Source of the DNA: Bacteroidota bacterium
GTDB taxonomy: Bacteria; Bacteroidota; Bacteroidia; Flavobacteriales; Weeksellaceae
Reading direction: 5' to 3'
Assembly: GCA_018266965.1 (NCBI GenBank)
Contig: JAFDZJ010000417.1
Location: 1-11,741, forward strand
DNA: 11,741 bases
Part shown: in pieces, positions 7,649 through 11,741 of the stretch
Layout: each line of letters begins with the position of its first letter
How positions within the stretch are numbered: position 1 is the first letter of the stretch
The notes under the pieces: model-generated
The model's input: the letters and a program-made list of their open reading frames with translations, nothing else
Databases searched by the model: none
What the model was told of the DNA's origin: nothing
Made by a program: the position numbers and the translations under genes

Positions 7649-8290
7649 ATGAAAAAACTAGTTTTAGCAGTAGCAATTGTTTCATTGGTTGTTAGTTGCA
7701 AAAAAGTACCAGCAGGTGGTAACCACGGTGTATTGAAAAAAGATGCAGCTGTTGAAAGATATTCGGATGACGAGCAAGGAACAGAAAGTACAACAAGTGC
7801 AAATGCAACAACCGAAAAATCTGCGGTAAAAGTAGAGGTTAATGGAACCGAAATTAGTGCAAACAAAGGAGGTTTGGAAGAATCTATGGTTGCGTTTTTG
7901 AAAGCTGATGGCTACAAAAAAGCTACAGACGATGCTGCTCTTAAAGACAAATGGTACAATTTCGACTCGGTAACTTTCAAGACTGGTTCTGCCAACCAAT
8001 TGGAAAAAGGGAAAGAACAATTGTCCAACCTAGCAACTATATTAAAAGCATATCCCGATGCAAAAATAAAAATTGGAGGTTATACCGACAAAACAGGCGA
8101 CGAAGCTGTCAATAAAAAAATATCCACTCAAAGAGCGGAATTTATAAAAACTGAACTTACCAAACTTGGAGTTGGTTCACAAGTAGTTTCTGCCGAAGGA
8201 TACGGAAGCGAATTTGCAACAGTAGCTGCCGACAAATCAGATGCCGAAAGAGCTATCGACAGAAAAATGTCTGTAAGATTTACAAAATAA
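7649..8290 (+). CDS. OmpA-family peptidoglycan-binding lipoprotein
   Basis: This is a 213-residue outer-membrane-anchored lipoprotein that should tether the membrane to peptidoglycan. The signal MKKLVLAVAIVSLVVSC has a VVSC lipobox with Cys17 as the lipidated residue. A low-complexity Ser/Thr/Glu-rich linker runs about 35-75. The C-terminal OmpA domain covers about 100-213, opening with YNFDSVTFKTGSA. Asp147 in GGYTDKTG and Arg162 in STQRAEFI correspond, with constant offset, to Asp271 and Arg286 of E. coli OmpA, the pair that holds diaminopimelate. GYGSEFA at 184-190 and the closing RAIDRKMSVRF are also family features. There is no beta-barrel, so it resembles Pal more than OmpA itself, but it lacks proof of a Tol partner. 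It is monocistronic, with its own promoter and terminator. Confidence 0.92.
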   Translation: MKKLVLAVAIVSLVVSCKKVPAGGNHGVLKKDAAVERYSDDEQGTESTTSANATTEKSAVKVEVNGTEISANKGGLEESMVAFLKADGYKKATDDAALKDKWYNFDSVTFKTGSANQLEKGKEQLSNLATILKAYPDAKIKIGGYTDKTGDEAVNKKISTQRAEFIKTELTKLGVGSQVVSAEGYGSEFATVAADKSDAERAIDRKMSVRFTK

Positions 8291-8310
8291 ATTCACCAAA
8301 TATCAATATA

Positions 8311-8344
8311 AAAAAATGTCCTCTAGTTCGGAGGATATTTTTTT
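8311..8344 (+). terminator. Bidirectional intrinsic terminator after the OmpA-domain gene
   Basis: TCCTC (8319-8323) pairs with GAGGA (8331-8335), and the stem extends through ATG/TAT with one G-T pair into a left A-run and a right T-run of seven. The structure begins about 20 nt after the stop codon. The symmetrical A and T tracts would let it act in both directions. Confidence 0.85.
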
Positions 8345-8364
8345 ATGTTGAAAAAAAAAATATC

Positions 8365-8395
8365 AAACTCGGTAGGAGTTTTATCTGTGTAGAAT
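8365..8395 (+). repeat. Hairpin-tail repeat, family 1, copy 1
   Basis: The stem AAACTC/GAGTTT encloses GGTAG and is followed by the tail TTATCTGTGTAGAA. Three further copies or relatives lie at 10703-10732, 10782-10811 and 10834-10860, all in the same orientation. This copy lies right behind the OmpA-gene terminator. Confidence 0.8.
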
Positions 8396-8425
8396 TGGAT
8401 AATTATTTCTTTATAAACTTGTAAC

Positions 8426-8473
8426 CTATCAACATTTCTTGATAGCTTTCTTATTTAGAACCATTCCAAATTT
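8426..8473 (+). repeat. Hairpin-tail repeat, family 2, copy 1 (with palindrome)
   Basis: A 7-bp stem CTATCAA/TTGATAG is followed by CTTTCTTA and the interrupted palindrome TTTAGAACCATTCCAAA (TTT-n-GAA-nnn-TTC-n-AAA). A second copy at 9655-9707 shares the 32 bases from GATAG onward except for a single-base insertion, while its stem sequence differs but still pairs. This copy lies about 90-130 nt upstream of the Cys-rich protein gene. Confidence 0.8.
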
Positions 8474-8477
8474 CTAC

Positions 8478-8509
8478 AAAATTTGCATTTTATCCCAAAA
8501 AATTTGCAT
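8478..8509 (+). repeat. Direct repeat pair AAAATTTGCAT, 21-bp period
   Basis: Identical 11-mers lie at 8478-8488 and 8499-8509, upstream of the Cys-rich protein gene. The 21-bp period equals two helical turns, so both would face the same side of the DNA. This would suit a pair of regulator sites, but no regulator is identified. Confidence 0.5.
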
Positions 8510-8559
8510 AATTTTAATTTTAATTTCGTCGTATTATTAACCCATAAAATTTTTATACG

Positions 8560-8841
8560 ATGAAAAAAGTAATGACAATGGCAGCTATAGTAGTTGCAGC
8601 AATGGTAAGTGCGAAAGATGGAATTGTGAAAATGGAATTTTCACAATCAAATTTTAGAAATGAATGTAAAGAAACACAAACTCCACCCGATTTGAAATTG
8701 ACAAATTGCAAGTGGGTTCAATCTTCTTGTGGCGAAGGAGGCTTGTTGTGTAGAGACGAAGAAATACATCATGAAGAAGAAGTAGAATTCCAATATCTTT
8801 TGGAAGATGTTTTCTGTGGTGGTTGTTTTATTGAATGTTAA
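8560..8841 (+). CDS. Small secreted Cys-rich protein of unknown function
   Basis: I do not recognise a named family. The protein has 93 residues. A signal peptide is clear: MKK, then a hydrophobic Ala/Val core, ending AMVSA at 14-18 with likely cleavage before Lys19. The mature part is about 75 residues and carries seven cysteines (36, 50, 57, 64, 86, 89, 93), including a CGGC near the end and a C-terminal Cys. An acidic/histidine stretch EEIHHEEEVE lies at 67-76. In the oxidising periplasm or outside the cell it should be disulfide-linked, and the Cys/His/acidic content could also bind metal; the latter is a guess. Its stop overlaps or abuts the following GLPGLI gene, so the two are one transcript. 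Upstream lie a palindrome and a pair of direct repeats that may control it. Confidence 0.72.
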   Translation: MKKVMTMAAIVVAAMVSAKDGIVKMEFSQSNFRNECKETQTPPDLKLTNCKWVQSSCGEGGLLCRDEEIHHEEEVEFQYLLEDVFCGGCFIEC

Positions 8842-9635
8842 ATATGTATAAATTTCTTTTTTTTTTATTGTTTTCACCCTTCCTTTTTTCACAAGAAAAA
8901 ACGGAGAGTAAACCAATAAACTTTTATTATCAGTTTAGATATTATTCCAAAACTAATCCCCAAAATTTTTTCCAAGAATATTTTGTACTAAATATAGAAG
9001 ATGGAAAATCTGTTTTTCATAGCCTAAACCAACGAAAAAATGATTCAATTACAGATGCGGCTTTATACAAATCCGATCTTGGGCATACTCATATTAGTTT
9101 TGTTGGTCAGACAAAAACATTTATAACTTCTTATATTTTCAAAAATTATCAGGATTCAAAAATGGAAGTCATTGATAATATTGGTAAAGATAATTTTCAA
9201 TACTCGGAGAAATCACTCTCTGATCAATGGGAAATATCTGATGAGAAAAAAGAAATCCAAGGTTATGCTTGTCAGAAAGCCATAGCAACTGTTTATGGAA
9301 GGACATTCATAGCGTGGTTTACCCCGCAAATACCTTTTCATGATGGACCATATAAATTCTCTGGATTACCCGGTTTGATTTTGGAGTTGGAAGATACAGA
9401 AAAGAGATTTGTTTTTACACTGGCGAAATATGACCCAAATGAAGCTAACGAATTTACTTACCCAAAATATAAAATGAGTAAATTGAAGACTGTAGAAAAG
9501 AAATTATTTTTAGAAGCTCAAAAGAATTATTCCGAAAATATTATGAATAGAGCAAAGGCGTTTGGGATAGAAATTGATGAGAATAAGGCTAAAGAAATTA
9601 GAAGTAGAAAACGAGAAACAATAGAAATTGAATAA
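8835..9635 (+). CDS. GLPGLI-family secreted protein
   Basis: This belongs to the GLPGLI family, a Bacteroidota-specific group of exported proteins without a settled biochemical role. It has 266 residues from the first ATG. The family core is at 159-184, including AWFTPQIPFHDGPYKFSGLPG followed by LILEL, with GLPGLI itself at 177-182. IQGYACQKA at 141-149 is the usual upstream motif. A signal peptide FLFFLLFSPFLFSQ ends at about residue 20. Two starts are possible. The ATG at 8835 overlaps the Cys-rich gene by 7 nt, while the ATG at 8844 begins 2 nt after its stop and gives a tidier signal MYKFLFF. Both keep the export signal. The C-terminal 50 residues are charged and probably helical. Tight linkage to the Cys-rich gene suggests a joint role in the envelope. 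A strong terminator follows. Confidence 0.9.
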   Translation: MLNMYKFLFFLLFSPFLFSQEKTESKPINFYYQFRYYSKTNPQNFFQEYFVLNIEDGKSVFHSLNQRKNDSITDAALYKSDLGHTHISFVGQTKTFITSYIFKNYQDSKMEVIDNIGKDNFQYSEKSLSDQWEISDEKKEIQGYACQKAIATVYGRTFIAWFTPQIPFHDGPYKFSGLPGLILELEDTEKRFVFTLAKYDPNEANEFTYPKYKMSKLKTVEKKLFLEAQKNYSENIMNRAKAFGIEIDENKAKEIRSRKRETIEIE

Positions 9636-9654
9636 CTATTTTTTCTTTTATCTA

Positions 9655-9684
9655 AAAAGCTATCGATTTGTTTCGATAGCTTTT
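9655..9684 (+). terminator. Intrinsic terminator after the GLPGLI gene
   Basis: AAAAGCTATCGA (9655-9666) pairs perfectly with TCGATAGCTTTT (9673-9684) around TTTGTT, a 12-bp stem ending in a T-run. It starts 19 nt after the stop codon. It is also the hairpin half of the second family 2 repeat. Confidence 0.82.
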
Positions 9685-9707
9685 CTTATTTAGAACCATT
9701 CCAAATT
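9655..9707 (+). repeat. Hairpin-tail repeat, family 2, copy 2
   Basis: Here the stem is 12 bp with loop TTTGTT, followed by the same tail and palindrome TTTAGAACCATTCCAAA as at 8441-8473. From GATAG onward the two copies differ by one inserted T. With copy 1 it brackets the Cys-rich/GLPGLI gene pair in direct orientation. No gene follows this copy on the plus strand. Confidence 0.8.
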
Positions 9708-9743
9708 CAATGTATTAAGACTACCTTGTCAAAAAGAAACAAT

Positions 9744-9774
9744 AAAAATTGTGAGAATATTTCTCGCACTTTTT
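9744..9774. terminator. Candidate bidirectional terminator facing the higBA module
   Basis: TGTGAGAA (9750-9757) pairs with TTCTCGCA (9761-9768), one G-T pair, around a TAT loop, with AAAAA to the left and TTTTT to the right. It could end leftward transcripts from the toxin-antitoxin module (stop at 9934) and act as a back-up for the GLPGLI transcript. The distance from higA (about 165 nt) lowers confidence. Confidence 0.55.
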
Positions 9775-9807
9775 ACTATTTCAAATTTTGTGGAGACTTG
9801 ACGCAGG

Positions 9808-9889
9808 CAGGGTGTATTAGCACTATTGTTGATGCAAGAAACGAAGTTTAAAAATAGCACAAAAGTTCGAATAGTGCAATTCATCCCTG
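9808..9889. other. Long imperfect palindrome in a higher-G+C patch
   Basis: CAGGG (9808-9812) faces CCCTG (9885-9889), and GCACTATT (9820-9827) faces AATAGTGC (9870-9877). Overall the two 20-nt arms agree at 15 positions around a 42-nt centre. The sequence from about 9786 to 9925 is visibly richer in G and C than the rest of the intergenic DNA and has no open frame of note. It could be a folded non-coding RNA, a recombination site or remnant of a mobile unit; none of these is proven. Confidence 0.5.
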
Positions 9890-9933
9890 TTTGCACTCAA
9901 ACCTCTTGCTATAGCCAGTACTTTCTTTAATCT

Positions 9934-10236
9934 TTACAATTGAAGTGTCAATTTTAAATGTCCGCCAAGTCCTTGCTGAATTATTTTCATTAATGTCGAA
10001 AGTCGAATGTCGGATGAATTGTTTTCAATTCGTGAAATATAAGATTTGTTTGTTCCGCATTTCTCTGCAAGCTCTTCTTGTGTCATACCGAGTTTAGTCC
10101 GTGCTTCTTCAAGCAAAACTCCAAGTCTAAACGCTTCAAACTGTTGTTCCCATTCTTCTCGTTTGGGCTGTCCTTTTTTTCCATACTTTTTTTCAAGTAT
10201 TTGGTCTAATGTCGTGATATTACTTTTTGCTTTCAT
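9934..10236 (-). CDS. higA: HigA-type antitoxin, XRE-family helix-turn-helix
   Basis: This is a 100-residue DNA-binding antitoxin predicted to neutralise the toxin encoded just upstream and to repress their shared promoter. The XRE/HTH_3 domain covers about 37-92. The helix-turn-helix is at 51-72, reading MTQEELAEKCGTNKSYISRI then EN, with the usual Q in helix 2 and recognition helix NKSYISRIE. The first 35 residues are charged and contain KKYGKKGQPKREEW, often seen as the toxin-contacting arm in this type of antitoxin. The C-terminus GGHLKLTLQL resembles the beta-strand end of related antitoxins. Its start lies inside the end of the toxin gene (17-nt overlap), the toxin-first order typical of higBA. 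It is read on the minus strand, opposite to both neighbouring operons. Confidence 0.88.
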   Translation of the reverse strand: MKAKSNITTLDQILEKKYGKKGQPKREEWEQQFEAFRLGVLLEEARTKLGMTQEELAEKCGTNKSYISRIENNSSDIRLSTLMKIIQQGLGGHLKLTLQL

Positions 10237-10564
10237 TTTGATATTCCTCCATTATTTTAAGTGCTTTTTCTAATTCTTGTTTTGGTGTCTTTTGAGTTTT
10301 CTTTTGAAAAGCATTTCCGAGAACTACCAAGTTGCCTTTGTCAAAGAAAGAAAAAATGCGAAAAATATTGTTTCCAACTTCAACTCTTATTTCATAAAGT
10401 CCTTTTGTCCCTTCTAAATGCTTAAAATATTTTTCTGGAATTTGTCGAGTTACACGGATTAAGTTTAGTGTCCATTCAATTTTTGCTTGAACATTGTCAG
10501 GTTGCACCTCGTAAAAATCGAGAAAATAATTTTTATAAGCTATTACTTGTCTGTCATAAGTCAT
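10220..10564 (-). CDS. higB: HigB/RelE-type toxin (phage Gp49-like family)
   Basis: This is a 114-residue RelE/ParE-superfamily toxin of the Gp49-like group, expected to cut mRNA at the ribosome. The conserved core is GLYEIRVEVGNNIFRIFSFF at 55-74 and then DKGNLVVLGNAFQKKTQKTP at 75-94. Arg60 and Arg69 sit on the central strands, and a Phe-Gln-Lys-Lys segment at 86-89 takes the place of catalytic basic residues. The C-terminal helix ELEKALKIMEEY follows. The first ATG at 10564 gives a full-length protein. A matched -7/-33 pair lies directly upstream and would leave only a very short leader. It precedes and overlaps the antitoxin gene. The substrate and cutting preference cannot be told from sequence. 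Confidence 0.9.
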   Translation of the reverse strand: MTYDRQVIAYKNYFLDFYEVQPDNVQAKIEWTLNLIRVTRQIPEKYFKHLEGTKGLYEIRVEVGNNIFRIFSFFDKGNLVVLGNAFQKKTQKTPKQELEKALKIMEEYQNESKK

Positions 10565-10575
10565 AAGCTACGATG

Positions 10576-10607
10576 CAAAGTTAACTATTTAGACAACTAT
10601 TTCCAAA
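10576..10607 (-). promoter_or_regulatory. Promoter of the higBA module
   Basis: On the minus strand TTTG (10607-10604) is followed after 20 nt by TAACTTTG (10583-10576), matching both Bacteroidota elements. The toxin ATG begins only 12 nt after the -7 box, so the leader would be about five nucleotides. Confidence 0.62.
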
Positions 10608-10702
10608 TTTATTTTTAGCCTGTTTGTTGCTGGATGGTAGTTCGTTGCATTGGCTATAACATTTTTTATAAATGAAGGTTTTGTTTAAAGTAAAAAAGCA
10701 GT

Positions 10703-10732
10703 AAACTCCGTAGAAATTTATCTGTGTAGAAG
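10703..10732 (+). repeat. Hairpin-tail repeat, family 1, copy 2 (degenerate stem)
   Basis: AAACTCC-GTA-GAAATTT is followed by ATCTGTGTAGAA. Compared with the intact copies the right arm has two G-to-A changes, leaving two mismatches in the stem, while the tail is unchanged. Confidence 0.75.
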
Positions 10733-10781
10733 AGTAGAAAACATTTATAAGTTTTAAAGTTGGGACAATTATATTTTAGTT

Positions 10782-10811
10782 AACTCCATAGGAGTTTTAT
10801 CTGTGTAGAAT
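10782..10811 (+). repeat. Hairpin-tail repeat, family 1, copy 3
   Basis: This copy has a perfect 6-bp stem AACTCC/GGAGTT with an ATA loop, followed directly by the tail TTATCTGTGTAGAAT. It is about 79 nt after copy 2 in the same orientation. Confidence 0.82.
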
Positions 10812-10833
10812 GAAAATTCCAAAGAATGAAATG

Positions 10834-10860
10834 GCTTTCCGTAGGAAAGCTATCTTATAG
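10834..10860 (+). repeat. Hairpin-tail repeat, family 1, divergent relative
   Basis: GCTTTCC-GTA-GGAAAGC is a perfect 7-bp stem with the same GTA loop as copy 2, followed by TATCTTATAG in place of TATCTGTGTAG. The stem differs on both arms in a compensating way from the other copies. Membership in the family is likely but not certain. Confidence 0.55.
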
Positions 10861-11001
10861 TATATTAGTCAGATAGAACAAATTATTTAAGACTAAAATT
10901 TATAACAAAAAAGAAAATCCAGCTATTATCGAATATTTACAATAAATTTAACCAACTTCACTATTTATTTTTTATTTTTACAATCCCAAAAAATTACAAT
11001 T

Positions 11002-11741
11002 ATGCAAGAAACCTTACAATACATACAGGACAACAAAGAAAGATTTGTCCAAGAATTGTTCGAATTATTAAGGATACCTTCAATTTCCGCAGACTCCGCT
11101 TACAAAAACGATGTGCTGAAATGTGCAGATTGGGTTGCCGATTCATTGAAAAAAGCCGGTGCCGACAATGTTGAAGTGTGCCAAACCAAAGGAAATCCTA
11201 TTGTATATGGCGACAAAATAATCGACAAAAATTTGCCAACCGTATTAGTCTATGGACACTATGATGTACAACCACCCGATCCATTGGAGTTATGGACCAA
11301 ACCACCTTTCGAGCCTTATATAGAAAAAACAGCTTTGCACCCGGAAGGAGCAATATTTGCCAGAGGATCTGCCGATGACAAAGGACAGTTTTTTATGCAC
11401 CTAAAAGCTTTTGAAGCTATGATGCACACCAATGCTTTGCCTTGTAATGTTAAATTTATCCTAGAAGGCGAAGAAGAAGTAGGTTCCGAAAGTTTGGGAG
11501 ATTTTGTAAACGAGTACAAAGAAAAACTCGCTTGTGATTGCATTTTGATTTCCGATACACATATCTATTCCAACGAGCAGCCAACTGTTACCACTGGACT
11601 AAGAGGGTTGAGTTATGTAGAGGTAGAAGTAGAAGGACCCAACAGAGATTTACATTCCGGATTGTACGGAGGAGCTGTTCCTAATCCTATACATGTGCTT
11701 AGTAGGATGATTGCCAAATTGATAGATGACGATGGTAGGAT
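11002..11741 (+). CDS. M20-family dipeptidase (CNDP/carnosinase-like), 3' end beyond window
   Basis: This is a cytosolic dinuclear-metal dipeptidase of the M20 group related to carnosine dipeptidase 2 and yeast Dug1. The window holds 246 residues of a protein that should be about 460 long. The metal and catalytic residues of the first half are present: His86 and Asp88 in VYGHYDVQPPDP, bridging Asp125 in ARGSADDKGQ, base Glu158 and ligand Glu159 in EGEEEVGS, and Asp185 in LISDTHIYS. The lid domain begins at about 208, and DLHSGLYGG at 216-224 is the usual dimer-contact histidine loop. The remaining ligand histidine near the C-terminus lies outside the window. The ATG gives the expected N-terminal helix. 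It is transcribed away from higBA, after a spacer full of hairpin repeats. Confidence 0.93.
   Translation, partial: MQETLQYIQDNKERFVQELFELLRIPSISADSAYKNDVLKCADWVADSLKKAGADNVEVCQTKGNPIVYGDKIIDKNLPTVLVYGHYDVQPPDPLELWTKPPFEPYIEKTALHPEGAIFARGSADDKGQFFMHLKAFEAMMHTNALPCNVKFILEGEEEVGSESLGDFVNEYKEKLACDCILISDTHIYSNEQPTVTTGLRGLSYVEVEVEGPNRDLHSGLYGGAVPNPIHVLSRMIAKLIDDDGR

Larger units (their letters stand above)
9907..10661. mobile_element. Possible small cassette: higBA bounded by a TGGCTATARCA inverted repeat
   Basis: TGCTATAGCCA at 9907-9917 and TGGCTATAACA at 10651-10661 are inverted copies differing at one of 11 positions. They enclose exactly the toxin-antitoxin genes and their promoter. The arms are short and may coincide by chance. 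No transposase or integrase gene is present, so this is only a candidate boundary. Confidence 0.3.
10565..11001. other. Gene-free region between higBA and the M20 dipeptidase gene
   Basis: This divergent spacer holds the higBA promoter, one arm of the TGGCTATARCA inverted repeat, and three hairpin repeats at 10703-10850. From 10860 to 11001 it is plain AT-rich sequence. A TATTTTTA close to TAnnTTTG lies about 20-30 nt before the dipeptidase start, but it lacks the final G and a -33 partner. No open reading frame or RNA gene was found. Confidence 0.6.

Noticed and set aside
7682..8020. 112-codon minus-strand open frame within the OmpA-domain gene
   Set aside because: It is a shadow of the real gene, rich in Cys/Phe/Ser as expected from reverse-complemented Lys/Glu/Ala codons, with no promoter or family match.
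8521..8528. TAATTTCG as the -7 element of the Cys-rich gene
   Set aside because: It departs from TAnnTTTG at one position, and the nearest TTTG gives a spacer of only 14 nt, so I did not list it as a promoter.
8647..8916. 89-codon minus-strand open frame over the Cys-rich gene
   Set aside because: The plus-strand frame has a signal peptide and coupling to the GLPGLI gene. The minus-strand product looks like translated AT-rich noise.
9808..9889. Imperfect palindrome considered as an integron attC site
   Set aside because: The shape is similar, but the R' and R'' core motifs (GTTRRRY and its complement) are not found at the expected places and no integrase is in the window.
10046..10273. 75-codon plus-strand open frame over higA and the end of higB
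   Set aside because: It lies wholly antisense to an XRE antitoxin with a clear helix-turn-helix and has no features of its own.
10611..10661. Possible tRNA-like segment
   Set aside because: A GGTAGTTCG-like string recalls a tRNA, but no acceptor stem, anticodon arm or cloverleaf can be built from the flanking sequence.
10703..10860. Hairpin repeats considered as a CRISPR array
   Set aside because: Units are short, unevenly spaced and variable in their stems, there are no uniform spacers, and no cas genes are present.

Overview
The window looks like chromosome of a member of the Bacteroidota, most likely class Flavobacteriia. The DNA is very AT-rich. The -7 promoter elements match the Bacteroidota pattern TAnnTTTG, and genes start without clear Shine-Dalgarno sites. 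Several encoded families are typical of this phylum: a GLPGLI protein, a PG_1098-like methyltransferase with a THUMP-like domain, a short methylmalonyl-CoA mutase beta chain, and a 104-residue single-RRM RNA-binding protein. The genus cannot be fixed from this sequence; a Weeksellaceae-like relative is a guess.

Left part (1-3901, minus strand): an RRM RNA-binding protein with its own intrinsic terminator lies upstream of corA (Mg2+/Co2+ channel), pepP-like Xaa-Pro aminopeptidase and pepE (dipeptidase E, cut by the window edge). The last three are closely spaced and probably co-transcribed. The two peptidases, together with the M20 dipeptidase at the right edge, point to cytoplasmic turnover of short peptides.

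Middle part (4178-8344, plus strand): after a divergent AT-rich spacer comes a compact operon of udk (uridine kinase), an FtsB/DivIC-like division protein, mutA (methylmalonyl-CoA mutase beta subunit) and a PG_1098-like SAM-dependent methyltransferase. Overlaps of 4 and 8 nt suggest translational coupling. A separate OmpA-domain lipoprotein follows, with a good promoter and a bidirectional terminator.

Right part (8345-11741) is more accessory in character. It holds an overlapping or abutting pair made of a small secreted Cys-rich protein and a GLPGLI-family secreted protein. This pair is bracketed by two copies of a hairpin-plus-tail repeat that carries a palindrome TTTAGAACCATTCCAAA. Next come a patch of visibly higher G+C with a long imperfect palindrome, a HigBA-type toxin-antitoxin module bounded by a short inverted repeat, and a cluster of another hairpin-plus-tail repeat family (hairpin followed by TTATCTGTGTAGAA). 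The window ends inside an M20 (carnosinase/CNDP-like) dipeptidase gene.

The best candidates for something undescribed are the Cys-rich peptide/GLPGLI pair and the two families of small structured repeats around it. Everything else is ordinary flavobacterial gene content.
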